Source of the DNA: Anthoceros angustus
Lineage: Eukaryota > Streptophyta > Anthocerotopsida > Anthocerotales > Anthocerotaceae
Length of the DNA: 64,000 nucleotides
NCBI GenBank assembly: GCA_010909165.1
Contig: MU008174.1
Span: 248,001-312,000 of the forward strand
Reading direction: 5' to 3'
This document shows, piece by piece, positions 20,193-31,843 of this stretch (position 1 is its first letter; every line of letters starts with the position of its first letter). The translations under genes were made by a program, and so were the position numbers. Under the pieces are notes generated by a model. The model did no database searches. It was not told the DNA's origin and was given only the letters and a program-made list of their open reading frames with translations.

Positions 20193-22324
20193 CCGGATGG
20201 GCTTTTCCCATCAAATTCTTTCCTCCAATAAAATTTATTTATTTCATGTTGGTCTAGCACCAGCAAGATGTAATCACCTGTAGCCACTTCCAAAGCCGTG
20301 ACCTCGTTGATTTGAGAGGGCCAAGGTCAGCCGTCACAAAACCAAAAAGTTGAGTAAAGCTTTGTCAGGAACAAACCCCGTGGGTGGTGCGCCCAAGAAC
20401 CACCCACGTGGTGGCAAGCATTTCACGGTTGAGAAGAAGGACTCCGCCCGGTTTTGAACCCTAGGCACATGCGTATATGTGGGCACTTGGAACATCCATG
20501 AGTTCTGAACAGCTGTACAATCACAAGGTGAGAAAGGTGGAAAATACGGGCACAAGATCGAGAATACTAGGAAGGGGGATGAGTTTGGGCTATATTGGCG
20601 AGGAAACGTGGTACCGGACTCCGGCATAAGCAAACCAAAGGAAGGGAGAACCAAAGCCCATCAACGGCGCAGACCACAGGATCCTCCTGCAGATAAGGCA
20701 AGTTCCATCACAGAAGAGGAAGGGGGGAGGAGGTGAGCGCTCCCTATATCCCCGACGTGGCAGGGAGGTGACTAAAAGCCGCCGCATTGAGCCCAGCATT
20801 CAGTCAGCGTTGCCCACAATGCTGCCTGGCTCCTCCACGCCGCGGCCTCCTTGCCTCATCGTGATTCTGTATACATAGTACTTCCACAATGGTGATGTGC
20901 GTGTTGTTCTGAGGCACAGGAATGTTAACACACTGATTACTTCTATGGATGAGCCTAGACTGCCTATGAAATACCGATTTGGTCACTCGACATCGTGTGT
21001 GACTTTGTTTTTTTTGGGTGCACGCTACAGAAATATGCCATGGCATCTTTTAGATACTTGCGTACAATACATGTATAATACGTACCATGTTAGCTTTTGT
21101 AGGTTCGTATGCGGGGCAAAAACTTTCTATGACACGATGATAGCCTGGTGTTCCGATTGTGTCATGCACATGTTTTCTTGTTTAGGGTTTTAGAGTTCCG
21201 ATCACCACACAAACATGTTTAAGGCAGCCAAGACACACATACTGCACCCCCATATGGGGCAGGTCTAGGAAACGTTGCAGCCCTGTATGCAGCCAGTGCC
21301 AAACACTGCAGCCTGAGGGCAAACACACTCAACTGCACCGCAAACACAAACGATGAATACAGCGCAAACGCAATTGCAAACGGCAAGCGCAGCGCAAAGC
21401 AACCGCTCACATACAACGCCTAGTGCCGCAATGGCACGGCAACGCAAATGACCTAAACGCAACCCTAAACCCCAGAGAAGGAAAATTTCTGTGTATCATA
21501 AAAGCTTTGTGTACATCATGGGGTAGGTTGACGAGATCAGTATACCGGGGGCTGCGACCGATGTGGTCAGGCGTGATATTATTCTTTCTGTCCACAACCC
21601 TCAAAGATGTGGATACCGCGTGACCAGATCGGTATTCCATAACTGCCTCGGTCTCAAAGAAATCAAATAAGATCGTACACTTGCATCCGGAAGCCGCCAT
21701 ACATACATGGGGCGGGTGAGATTCTGCCAGGTGGGAAAGGCATCTCACGCAGTCAGGGGACATGGTGGGCACATGGAAGTATGAGCTCACGGCCGACGGA
21801 GCATATGGTATGGGATGGGGCAGGGGCAAACCGGCTGCAGCCGGGTAACCCAAATCGCATAGGGTGGGGTACCCCGTTACACTGCCTGGAAGGCTATGGA
21901 AATGGGGAATGGTCGGAATGTTGTCCAATCCTGGAGGTCTCGCACTGAAAACTTCATCTCAGCTGTCGTACTATTCTCCCTAGCTAGAAGGAGATCTCTG
22001 CTATCAAAATGGTCTAAACTAAGAGGATAATCACTGTGAATGTAGCTATCACAATGGTCTAGAGCTAGAAGGGGATTATCAATGTAATACCGGCCAACGC
22101 CTCCAAGGTCCTCAAAAAACATGTCATCCCAGACCCCAGAGAAAAACAATTATCTTCCCAGGAATCCGAGAACCAATCGGAGTACCACTGAGACGAAAGC
22201 CGGCCTCTGTCAGGGATGAGGCATCCATAACGCTGAAGACAAAAATGCTGCGGTCAGGCTTACCTGGGCAACAGACATCCCTGCCAAACTGCAATGCAAT
22301 AAGGTCAGCCTGACCGCAGCAGAG
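20193..22324. other. Long spacer without a supported gene
   Basis: Several open stretches, the longest on the minus strand at about 21407-21928, but that frame has no ATG at its start and matches no family I know. Around 22005-22090 two imperfect copies of an AATGGTCTA...AGG(A/G)GATTATCA unit repeat about 60 bp apart. The right end is the 3' flank of aspartate kinase. Confidence 0.45.
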
Positions 22325-24034
22325 TTATTCGGCGCCACAGTCAGCCAGACTCCTCTTTCCTGCCAAGACAGGCTGCTCGAAGAATGTGTGATGAAGTGAC
22401 CTGATGCAAGCTTCGGCTTCGGCATTCTTCACAATGAGAGAAATGTTAACCTTGGACGCTCCCTGCGAGATCATCTGGACGTTCACACCCAATGCGTTGA
22501 GGACGCAGAACGTCTTCTCCAGGATAAAGGAGGACCGATCCACATTCCCAATGAGAGAAATGATGGAGCGGTCCCGCTCGATCTTCACAGTTGCAATCTT
22601 CTCCAGTTGCTGCCTCACCCTGCGGAGCTGTTCCCTGATACCAGAATCGTCGCATGTCCACACCTTGGTCGGATCAAGTGTAAGAGAGATACTGACATCA
22701 CTGGTGGCCACCACGTCCACAGAAATTCCCAGCTCCTCAAACACAGTGAAAACCCTGGCCAGAAAGCCGTACTGCCCGAGCATGCGAGTACTCACAATGT
22801 CCAGCAACGTCACGTTGCGCTTCAGCACGAGACTGGTAAGCAAGGCATTGCTCATATCCCTGTTGCAGGTGATCAAGGTGCCAGGAGCCTCAGGCTTGTA
22901 AGAGTTCTTCACTCTCACCGGAATGTTAGCCTCTCTGGCAGGCCTCATGGACTGAGGATGCAGCACCTGGGCACCGAAATACGCAAGCTCCGAAGCCTCA
23001 TCGAACGTCAGGTGAGGCACCGGCACCGCATTGCTGTGAATCCGGGGATCACAAGTCAAAACCCCGTCCACGTCCTTCCACACCTGAACCTCCTGCAGTC
23101 CTAGTGCCTTTCCAATAACAGTTGCAGTCAGATCACTCCCTCCCCTCCCTAACGTCGTGATAGCCTTCTTCTCAGGAGTGTCCGGAGCCGGTGTGTATCC
23201 AAGGAATCCCGTCACAATAGGAATAGCATGATACCTCTCCCAGTCCTCCCGCAAACAAGCCTCCACCTCAGCATACGCCCCATCCAAAACATCAGCATTC
23301 GTGAACTCGTCGGTCGTCAAAAATCCGATCTGGAATGCATCATACTGCCTCGCCCTCACACCTTTCCTGTTCAAGAACGCAGCAAAAATCCTGGTCGACA
23401 TCCTCTCGCCGAACGACACCAGCTTGTCCTTCGTCCGGGGAGAAAGCTCTCCCAGCAACGCGATCCCCGTTAAATGCTTATCCAACTCCTCAAGCAGCGG
23501 GTTCACCACCGACACATCCACTCTCAGACTCTCACAAGTCTCCCTGTGCAACCGTGTGATGTCTAGTAACGCATCCGTGAAGCCCGTTACTCCGCACTCC
23601 AGCGCCTTCTGCCCCGCCTCCAACAGCTTGTTCGTCGTCTTCCCCATTGCGGAAAGGACTATCACGGGCCTCTCCTCCGGGAAGCTCAAAATCAAACCAG
23701 CAACCTCCCGCATCCTCTCAGCAGAGGCTACCGAAGATCCTCCAAACTTCATCACAGTGGTAAGCTCCTGCTGCAATCCCTCCACTTCCGCCCGCGCCAG
23801 TCTCTCTGCAACCGCGCCAGTCTTGTTGAGCGCCACAACCGCTGGACCGCGAACCCTTGGCACCGAGACCTCACACCGGCATGCCGAAAACAACGCGCTC
23901 CGCTCCCGCTCACGGCTCGCAAACGCGTGCAGCGAGTCAAGCCGAATTCTTTCCTTGAGGGCAATCCTTTCCCCGCTCCTGGCTCCGCAGCCGAAAGCCT
24001 GCGCCCCCCGGGCAACCGCGGCTGCCGCCGCCAT
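22325..24034 (-). CDS. AK: Monofunctional aspartate kinase, plastid-targeted, intronless
   Basis: Phosphorylates aspartate, the first step of the plastid pathway to lysine, threonine, methionine and isoleucine. The ATG at 24034 is the first after an in-frame TGA and gives 569 residues. The first 85 or so residues are Ala/Arg/Ser-rich, as expected of a plastid transit peptide. Catalytic domain: VMKFGGSSV at about residue 95, VLSAMGKTTNKLL, the ELSPRTKDKLVSFGERMS region, and TTLGRGGSDLTA (nucleotide/aspartate binding). Two C-terminal ACT domains at about 410-480 (GQYGFLARVFTVFEELGISVD) and 490-550 (SFILEKTFCVLNALGVNVQM) are the usual sites of lysine and S-adenosylmethionine inhibition. No homoserine dehydrogenase domain follows, so it is the monofunctional lysine-sensitive type by architecture. 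Angiosperm homologues have many introns; this copy has none. It retains its transit peptide and full frame, so it looks functional. Confidence 0.95.
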   Translation of the reverse strand: MAAAAAVARGAQAFGCGARSGERIALKERIRLDSLHAFASRERERSALFSACRCEVSVPRVRGPAVVALNKTGAVAERLARAEVEGLQQELTTVMKFGGSSVASAERMREVAGLILSFPEERPVIVLSAMGKTTNKLLEAGQKALECGVTGFTDALLDITRLHRETCESLRVDVSVVNPLLEELDKHLTGIALLGELSPRTKDKLVSFGERMSTRIFAAFLNRKGVRARQYDAFQIGFLTTDEFTNADVLDGAYAEVEACLREDWERYHAIPIVTGFLGYTPAPDTPEKKAITTLGRGGSDLTATVIGKALGLQEVQVWKDVDGVLTCDPRIHSNAVPVPHLTFDEASELAYFGAQVLHPQSMRPAREANIPVRVKNSYKPEAPGTLITCNRDMSNALLTSLVLKRNVTLLDIVSTRMLGQYGFLARVFTVFEELGISVDVVATSDVSISLTLDPTKVWTCDDSGIREQLRRVRQQLEKIATVKIERDRSIISLIGNVDRSSFILEKTFCVLNALGVNVQMISQGASKVNISLIVKNAEAEACIRSLHHTFFEQPVLAGKRSLADCGAE

Positions 24035-25074
24035 GGCCACTTCAGAAGTGGCAAACGCGCGACGCGATTCGGCTCAAAGATGCGCGGGCGTTGCACAATG
24101 CAAATGGCAGGAGGGCAGTGGGAATTTGAGAGGCAACAAAGGCAGCCACAGCCGCCACTCGCGCTCCTCAAGCTCCAACTCCCTCCCACGTTCACTCTAT
24201 CTTGAGGTCTGCATGTTTCGTCTTCACCTCGCGCGCCGCGTAACTTAACAGTCTTAAGTCGGTACTAACTAAGACACGTACTAAGTGACGAGGAATTTCA
24301 GTTAGTGCCGTTAACACCGGAGGAAATGCCTTGAACATTCTTCCGGCGTGCCCAGAACGAGAATGTTGCTCCCAAGTTGTTCTCATCATGGAGTCCTCAC
24401 ATGTCAGGCCGCACTGCACACGGAAAGCGCGTAGCCAGGCACTGTTGCAGTGTTGATATATATTATTCAACATTCAGACAGCTGGATCCAGCAAGGCGAC
24501 GAAGGAGCTTTCAGACAGACAAACAGGAGAGCAAGGAAAGTGAGGAGGCAAGGACACCACCCCCATGGGCCTGGACAGCTCTGTAGCTGGCTCCAGCCAC
24601 TAATAAAATGACAAAAAGAAGGAAGAAGAAAGGCTGAGTGAGAGACTCAGAACATCTCTCCTTAATGGACAAGTCCGTATGGCCCAGACATGGAAGGTGG
24701 AGGGGGCCCATCTCAAAATCTCTACTGCAGCCCCCACCCGACAAGCTCATGTGCAGGAGAATAAACGCACAGGAGACAAATCATGGCAGAAGAATGAGGT
24801 GAACCATCTTGAAGTCAAAATGCTGACGGGCATCGCACCTCTTCACTGCCAGCTAATTTTTTCCCTGGGTCAGTGAAGTCGACGAGTGAAGAGCCTGTTC
24901 AAGCTGGTGAAGAATTGCGGAAAATTTGACGGGAGGCCCACTGCTGAAGCCTCCAGTGGAAACGGGCTCTCCCGGATACTGATGAACAAGCTCACTGGTT
25001 GTGGTTGCTGACTGAACCGCAATGGACTGTGCCAACTAAGAATCTGCGGAGAAGCCTTTGGAAGGTTGCTTGCG
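24035..25074. other. Spacer: aspartate kinase 5' region and TOM40 3' region
   Basis: The first part should carry the aspartate kinase promoter and 5' UTR. The last 200 bp or so next to 25075 should be the TOM40 3' UTR. The middle has only short frames in unrelated phases and nothing I recognise. Confidence 0.5.
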
Positions 25075-27410
25075 TTACTCCCCAACTGTCATGCCAAATC
25101 CAAACTTGTAGTCTTTCTTCCAGTGGTCGATCTGCCACGAGAATCTTTTGTCAGCTTGGAACCCACCAGGAAGTTTGCCGGAGTTTGATTGGAATGTACA
25201 GCCCAGGCAACATCGACAGCAGCACGCATACTTGAGTGCCTGGAGAGCTCACCTCAGCAGATAGTAGCAAGTTCACTCCTACATTCAGTCTCTCCTCTAG
25301 ATAGGCTGCCACACAGCCATTCGTATCCAGCCGCCCTCTTAAGCGACACTGCTCAATAACCACCGCATATTAGGCTGTGAATAAATCATGACTGTTGGAG
25401 GAACTGGTTGAATAGCCAGGCTGTAAAGAAAACTTTGTTGTGGGAACCACATGCATTCACCCAGGTTACTCACCTGGCGGAGCAGATAGTCGTATCCAAC
25501 ACTGGTGGATGCCTCTCTTGAGGTCCAGTTGTAATTAAAATCCGACGCTAAGGAAACCTGGAAGTGCAATACAAAGTTAACCAGTGTACAAAGGCCACAT
25601 AGGAATCCGCTGAGCATGATGAGCTCTCCTACAACGGAACGCCACAAAATGACCACACTTTACCTTGTCTGAGACTCTTTGAACATAAGTCAAAGAAACC
25701 ATCCCCGTACTAGCAATCTGTGCAGTTGCTATCTGCCACCTCAAACCATGTGAGTGCAAAGCTGTTCTCAATTTCTATTCGCTGTTCCGTACAAGGAAAA
25801 CTGGGAGTGCCATCGAAGAGCCACACAGAGACCACAAAAATAGAAACTTAGGAGCATCAAGATCCCTACCACTTTGTCAGTACTGTAACGTCCAGCAAAT
25901 CCCACACCAGACTTCCTCTGATGACCAAGCCAAAAAGTTTCACCTCCAAGTGCAAGAGTGGGAGTCACGCTCTACATTCACCAAAGGCAATGTGAGTACT
26001 TATCAAGTCCTAGAGAGACTGTTGGCAGACTATAAACTCAGAAAATGTCTACCTGAATGTAGTTGAAACCATAAAAGGCATTATTTCCCAGCTGTAATTG
26101 GGACTGGAAGTCTCGACCCTGCATGCACAATTGGAGCATTCTTGTCAGGTGCCATGTCACACAACCACTGCACAGTCACAAAGCACATAGAAGCCGAACC
26201 CCAATCTGAGCCTGTCCGTACCTTGTAGTCAAAATGGAACATGCCTTGAGAGAAATGGGCTTCATTTGTGAGCTGCACAGATGGCAAAGCTGTGTAAGAA
26301 TGTAGACAAGGGTACTACAAATCATACAATCCAGCCAGAGCCTAGAAAATCAAGTCCTCACCAACAAAATCCCTCATCGGATAACTGCCAACTGGGACAG
26401 TTCAGCAGGCTACAGGCGACATTCCAAAGTCTGCGTATTACCTACACACACATAGAGCATAGTCCAATATCACAACAAGGCAGCTAGTGGTGGTACCTGC
26501 GCATTGATCTTCACTGAAAGGCTGTCTGTGAGATCATACTTCACCCTGGCACTCATTCGTCCATCAGTCAGGATTCTTCCAATGAGCATCATCTGTTGGA
26601 GAGGATTGAAGTAAGCACAACGAAAGTACAGGGGCAGACCACCACGGCACATGCATAGCCTAAAGGGAAAACAAAAACTCGTGTAACCAGATATTCTTAC
26701 CCTTGTATCAATCAAATTGGCCCCGAATTCGTAGTGAGCAGCAGAAACCTTGATGGTCTGAGGAGATTGTGAAGGCACCTCCACTGAGCCCATGAACACA
26801 CTGGAACAAACAATCATAGACACGGTTCAGCCATCAGGCTACGCTCGAATGTAGGAAAAAACTAAAACCTTCGATAAACCCTAAACCCTTGAAACTTCCT
26901 CCGACACAGCATTTCCCGCTGACATTCCCACACACTATTCTGCTTCCAATCTAGCCCACAAGAATGAACCGACATTCAGGAAAGCAGAGAATACCTATGA
27001 CTCAGGGAAAACTTCTGATTGAGAGGCTTCGTGAAGTCGAATCGCAGCCCTTCGAAAAGCTCCGGCTTCAGCGCCACTGCAACACAAAGGAAAGATACCA
27101 AACCTTAGAAAATGAGCATTACCTCCTCGAAACCAGAACCAATTGAGACACAGCCAAGCAGCAGCTGCCGGATCCAGATCTCACTCCATTCACATTCCGA
27201 ACACGAAGCATGCACACTTACTCAAGGCCTCTCGTTGAATTTCCTCATACTTGACAGGGGCGGGAAGATTGAGCCAATCCGTCTTCTGGCCGACGGGCTT
27301 CTCCGGCTCCTTCCCCGGGGCTGGCGGAGCTAGTGGCGAGGGAGGTGCATGCAGCGGGGCAGGGGCGGCGGGGAGGGGAGGGCTGCGGCATAGCTGACCG
27401 AAGCCCCCAT
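25075..27410 (-). CDS. TOM40: TOM40 mitochondrial outer-membrane import channel, 11 coding exons
   Basis: The beta-barrel pore of the TOM complex, through which nuclear-coded precursors enter mitochondria. Minus-strand exons: 27410-27222, 27076-26995, 26800-26701, 26592-26497, 26272-26222, 26118-26053, 25971-25870, 25732-25664, 25557-25474, 25348-25253, and 25131 to the stop at 25075. Junctions are GT-AG and keep frame. Landmarks in order: [142 protein letters not shown], and [14 protein letters not shown], the family's closing beta-signal. The Pro-rich N-terminus lacks an ATG in the conserved frame. An ATG at 27410 would join that frame only if the G run after it had one more base. Otherwise the start is unresolved. 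Confidence 0.92.
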
Positions 27411-27652
27411 TCCGACAGAGTAGATGAGGAAACGACAAATGCGCTAGAGCGTTCCGTCCGGGCCGCGTCAGTGCTGCAGGCAAGGTCCGATCGCCACTGC
27501 TCTAGCGAGCTGCTGCCATCACCGCTGCTGCTCGCCTCTGCTAGCTCTGGGGGCTCCAGCGGCTCCCTAAGGGCCGGCTAATTCTGGTTAAGATTTCACG
27601 GTCCCCTTCTCAACGGAATGCTAGGGTTTCAGCAACTGTTCACACATTTCAG

Positions 27653-27733
27653 GTTCGCTTTGTGAAAACGGAGCTGGTGCGAATCCTTGGGCCAGAGCTG
27701 TCTGCATTGCAATGGGCCAAGGAGAAGGCACAT
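27653..27733 (+). other. Orphan exon-like open segment, 27 codons
   Basis: A segment preceded by CACATTTCAG and followed by GTAGGT, an acceptor and donor pair, translating as VRFVKTELVRILGPELSALQ and then WAKEKAH. Composition and helix-like pattern look coding, and the GC content is above its AT-rich surroundings. No protein family recognised and no partner exon found within 1 kb. It lies 240 bp upstream of TOM40 on the opposite strand, so it may be an exon of a divergent gene, or a relic. Confidence 0.25.
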
Positions 27734-28559
27734 GTAGGTAGGCTACATAGCTACGGTATCAATTTTCTTTAGTCATATTTTTTTGTTCTCCCCTTCTGAA
27801 CCTTTTGTGTTTTTGGTCATGTATTCTTTTTCCTCTTTGTTTTTTCAAACATCTCTTTACTAGAAGCCAATGCTTAAGATCTATTGAAAAGCCCTATTTT
27901 CTTGGTCCATATGATCATATAAAACATGTATGGGATTTTTAATGACCATCATAATTTTACATACATAGATTTTGAATGACTATCGCCTAGTTTAAGAACT
28001 TTAACGTAGTGATCGAGGTAACGTAGTGATCGAGGTATCGCGTTGCAACTACATAATTTTCATGGTAATATCAAAATACTTGTCCAAAATTGGGAGCTTA
28101 CACCTAAACACACACACTTGTGACATACCCAAATGCACATATCTACATACTATGGTTTACAGTCGCGAATGGCAAAATAGCTTGCCGCAATGTGAGCAAG
28201 TGCACCAACAAACTGCTTTGAGAAGCATGCACAAGATGTGGGATCAATACATGCACACATACACACCTCCTTTATGCATGTCTTGCCATTCATAGACATG
28301 GTATGCTGCACATTCGAAATACAAGTCTTACTACCTACCTTAGAAATATCACTCCTACATGCCATGACATAGGTGTTCATCATTTGATTTCTTTTTGTCA
28401 GGAGCTACAATCTTAAAATGCAAGTTTGCATCACTTGAGAGCGAATTGCCTTTTGAGATGCCCACAAACCTAAACTCGTCCATATCTTGGTGGCAACTAT
28501 TGTTTTGGGTGGGTAATCCCAAAGTACATGTGAAATCCTAAAAGTCTTCTTCTTATACA

Positions 28560-28730
28560 TGGGACGTATGTAACACGCTGTCCCAGAATGAGCTAATGTT
28601 TATTCTTGAGTCCCAACATTTACACAACCCTCTTTGCTTTCCATATGGTGCTTATGTAATACGCTTGCTTAGAATGAATTGATGTTTTTCTTAAGTCCCG
28701 GTATTTAAATTGTCCTCTTCGCTTTTGTGC
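28560..28730. repeat. About 86-bp imperfect tandem duplication
   Basis: Two diverged units offset by 86 bp, starting near 28568 and 28654. They share ATGTAA(C/T)ACGCT, AGAATGA, TTCTT(G/A)AGTCCC and a CCTCTTTGCTTT-like end. The array abuts the left arm of the inverted repeat at 28780. Confidence 0.6.
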
Positions 28731-28779
28731 TCTCCTACTTTGCTTCAAGTGTTTAATCTTGTACTTTGATGTCAAATTT

Positions 28780-29478
28780 TTGCTCACATTAACCCCGTAA
28801 TACCCAACCCACTGAAATACAATGTCTGGACCCATGTTCTTTAAGATTTTGCACAATTTCCGTACAATAGTAGTTCATAGTATGGATGCATTTTAGGAAA
28901 AGTTCTACCCTCTGTGCATTATAAAAGTAATTGAAAACGTTTGAGCAATCTATTTAGTTGAAACGCGGAAGAGTCCTTTAAAAAACTTACAAACCCCTCA
29001 AGAAACGAAAGCCATTACTATGTGGATACTGATTCGATGGTCCATATTTTTGATGCGTTGGAAAGCTCTTTTCTTGGATTATGTGGATTATTTTTTTTTC
29101 CTAAACCCTAAACTAAAACATTTGACAAATGCCTTCCACAAAATATTTTAATATTTTGTGAAAAAATAGGGCCCATACACCAAGAACAGATCCTCCAACA
29201 CGTTGAAAACAAAAAAAACCATTGGATGAGTAGCCTAGTAATAATGGCTCCCATTTCTTGAAGGGTTTGTGAGTTTTTAAAAAGATCCTTTCATGTTTCA
29301 ACTAGATATATTGGTCAAACGTTTTCACTTATTTTTCATAATGTAGAGGGCAAAATTTGTTACAAAGATAGCCTTAACATGAACTAATGTCATGCAAAAA
29401 TTGTGCACAATGTTAAAGAGCATGGGTCAAATTTCTCAATTCGAGTGGGTTGGGCATTTTGGGGTTAACATGAGTGCA
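28780..29478. repeat. Long imperfect inverted repeat (foldback), centre near 29148
   Basis: The left arm, about 28780-29136, is the diverged reverse complement of the right arm, about 29161-29478. Matching pairs include CACATTAACCCC (28785) with GGGGTTAACATG (29461), CCCAACCCACT (28803) with AGTGGGTTGGG (29444), GACCCATG...CTTTAA with TTAAAGAGCATGGGTC, and ACAAACCCCTCAAGAAA with TTTCTTGAAGGGTTTGT. At the centre CACAAAATATT, TT, AATATTTTGTG (29137-29160) is a perfect palindrome with a 2-base spacer. No coding capacity. Likely a foldback or MITE-type element; a hairpin RNA source is possible. Confidence 0.75.
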
Positions 29479-31211
29479 ATCCTGTCTACTCCTATTTTGA
29501 GTTGTGTGTCTAGTTGCTGGGAGAGGGAGACTAATTGCTGCTACCTTGCCTTCATGTTCTAGGAAACTAATGACTGCCTTATCATATCCTTGAGCCTACT
29601 ACAAGCATCAACCTAGAAGCCCATCTTAGCACAAATCTAGCTTTCGTGAAACTGCTTTAATATTAATGTAGTTGCAAAACATGTACCATCATCGATATGC
29701 TTTCCACTTGGTTTGAAGGATATATGAATGTCATACGATAAGTAGAGTTTGTTGCTATCCTAACTCATGTCCATCTACCCGTAGGAGTGGGATTCATTGG
29801 CGAACTTGAGTAAAGCACGTGTATCTGATCTCTTCCAGCTCGTAGGTTCTAGCGCTAGCTGCCAAAAACATCCCCTTGAGTTCGTCGCACTTCGTTACAG
29901 TCTCATGCAGGTTGATCAACAAGTTCATGTCTCCCCGTGTTGGTCTAACTCCCTCGTCTTTGGATGTTGTGGGAGCTTCAGTGTTTGTTGTCTTGTTTTG
30001 CTAACTGCGATGGTAGTCTCAAGTGTGCCTAAGGCTGTGTTTCTGCTATCTATCTATTGAGACGCCCTCGGCCTCTTTTGGCGAGACAAAGCAGCACTCC
30101 TTGTGCGCGGCATCCTGGTGTTCATGGCTGCCTCAATTGCGATGGTGATCACCAAAATCACAGTTGTGAGTGCGCGGACAAAGATAGTCCAGGGACCTAT
30201 TGTTGTGCTCTTCAACCTCTGCCTCTGTACTTAGTGCACCGACACGAGATGTCTTGAGTTCTTAAAAGTAATGCCTTAGAAGGTGAACCTACGAAGAGCG
30301 AGTGACCCATAACTAGCCGTAGATTGATTTGGTTAAACTTATCACTGCCTATATAATGTGTGTCTAGGGCTAAGTGGGAGTGTGAGGATTGGATACCCTA
30401 ACACAAGTTATATACTTAGATTTATTTAAGTTAGGTTTACTAAACAATCACTTAGGTAAGTATGTAAACAAAACCAGTTTTGTATTCTAATTAATCAACA
30501 GTTCTCTTTGTGTTCACCACAAGATAACTTCCGCCGATGCGATTGATGCCCACCACTCTTGCCACCGTGGCCGATGGCCCTTGGCCGCGCCGCGGCGGGG
30601 CTAGGGGGCATCGATCATCAACAACCTACATACAACTAAAGATACCGAGACCTCAAGGTGCTATCTATAAGTAGTAGATAGCCTAATCCACATCGAAACT
30701 TTAAGCACCCTGATGGTGGTTCAGGTCTTAGATGTGGTGCACGTCTACATTGTTTTGCCAAATCATTCATATTCCCTCTGCATCTTCTTTCTCTGCTATT
30801 TGAGATAGCTCCCAATTAGGGTGCAAAAACCAAGAACCTTGTGGCACCGATGAGAACCATGCGACGCTGATTAGGGTTTTCAGCTCGAAAGCCGCACGGA
30901 AGTTTTGTGCTTTCGGTTCTCCATCCATCCATCCCGGTGTCCCTATGGATGATGATGTGGCACTTTCGCTCGTATGAGCCAGCATTAATGGCCATCAATA
31001 TCGATTTGCAAGCGTACCGATTGGGACACCAACAAAGTTCTACTTCTTCTGTTTTTCCTGCCGAGCTAGAACTCTAGCTGGCTCAACTGGACCGAGTTCG
31101 GTCTAGCTGGAGCTCTAGCTCGCTTGCCAACTCGTCTAAGAAGCAAGACCACTTAAAAGCTCTCTGGTCGTGAAAATTTGTGCCTCGCATCTCCCTCCTC
31201 CTTCAGCCAGA

Positions 31212-31356
31212 AAGACTATTCATGCTAGCAAGGCTGATTGAAAGGAGCTGGAGCTCCATAAAGACTGCACATGCTAGCGAGGCTGATAAGAGGAGCTGGA
31301 GCTCCAGAAAGACTGCACATGCTAGCGAGTCTGGTCAGAGGAGTTGGAGCTCTAGC
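31212..31356. repeat. About 48-bp minisatellite rich in GAGCTGGAGCTCC
   Basis: Three consecutive units, each reading AGACT(G/A)...CATGCTAGCGAG, then GAGGAGCTGGAGCTCCA. Each unit contains the palindromic GGAGCTCC, and related TAGCTGGAGCTCTAGCT words precede the array at about 31060-31130. No coding frame is implied. Confidence 0.75.
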
Positions 31357-31843
31357 CGGCTCCATGCACCAAGCTTTGGAGTTCAAGCTTGTTGTACTTA
31401 GCCGAACTAGAGCTGCTCGTACCCACATAAAAAAGATCAATTTTTTTAACGTGCCATTTGCACATCATACCATGTGCATATGCGGCACCAACTTGAAAAT
31501 ATTTTTTGTATGCGTATTCTCCTCAGTCTCTGTCCTAGTTGGTATGCCATACTCTTCAGCTTTGAGGAAGTATAAAGCTTTGGCAGAGGACTTTCATAAA
31601 TTTATCAGAACTTATATAAAAATAAAGTTTTTATTAAGGAAAGGGATAAAGGACATCAAAGGACTTATACTAAGGTGGAGGCAATTTCATTTGACTGAAG
31701 CTCAGTCGTCGAACACAAACATATTTTCAAATGGGGAGTGGGACAGATGATGTCATTTGGTGATTTAGAAGGGCAGTGCTTTTACCTACCTTTCCACTTC
31801 GTATTTCTTTTAAGAGGTGTTGCGCTCCGGAGGTAGGCGAGCT

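Larger units (their letters stand above)
27734..31843. other. AT-rich intergenic region, no supported gene
   Basis: About 4 kb of low-GC sequence between TOM40 and the histone chaperone gene. It holds a roughly 86-bp tandem duplication, a large inverted repeat and a GAGCTGGAGCTCC minisatellite (listed separately). A short GC-rich island lies at about 30530-30620. None of the short open frames has recognisable protein content. The last 100 bp or so should contain the 5' UTR of the gene at 31844. Confidence 0.5.

Noticed and set aside
20430-20475. tRNA-like T-arm/B-box resemblance (CCGGTTTTGAACCC)
   Set aside because: No acceptor stem, anticodon arm or A-box at the right distance on either strand.
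21407-21928. 173-codon minus-strand frame
   Set aside because: Starts with TTG, has no ATG in a sensible place, no recognised domain, and odd composition with scattered Cys and His.
23301-24248. 315-codon plus-strand frame
   Set aside because: Antisense to the well-supported aspartate kinase; Ser/Ala-rich shadow with no motif.
29500-30540. Possible solo LTR (TGTTGTGGGAG and ...ACACAAG words)
   Set aside because: No matching second LTR, primer-binding site, polypurine tract or TG...CA pair with a target duplication could be shown.
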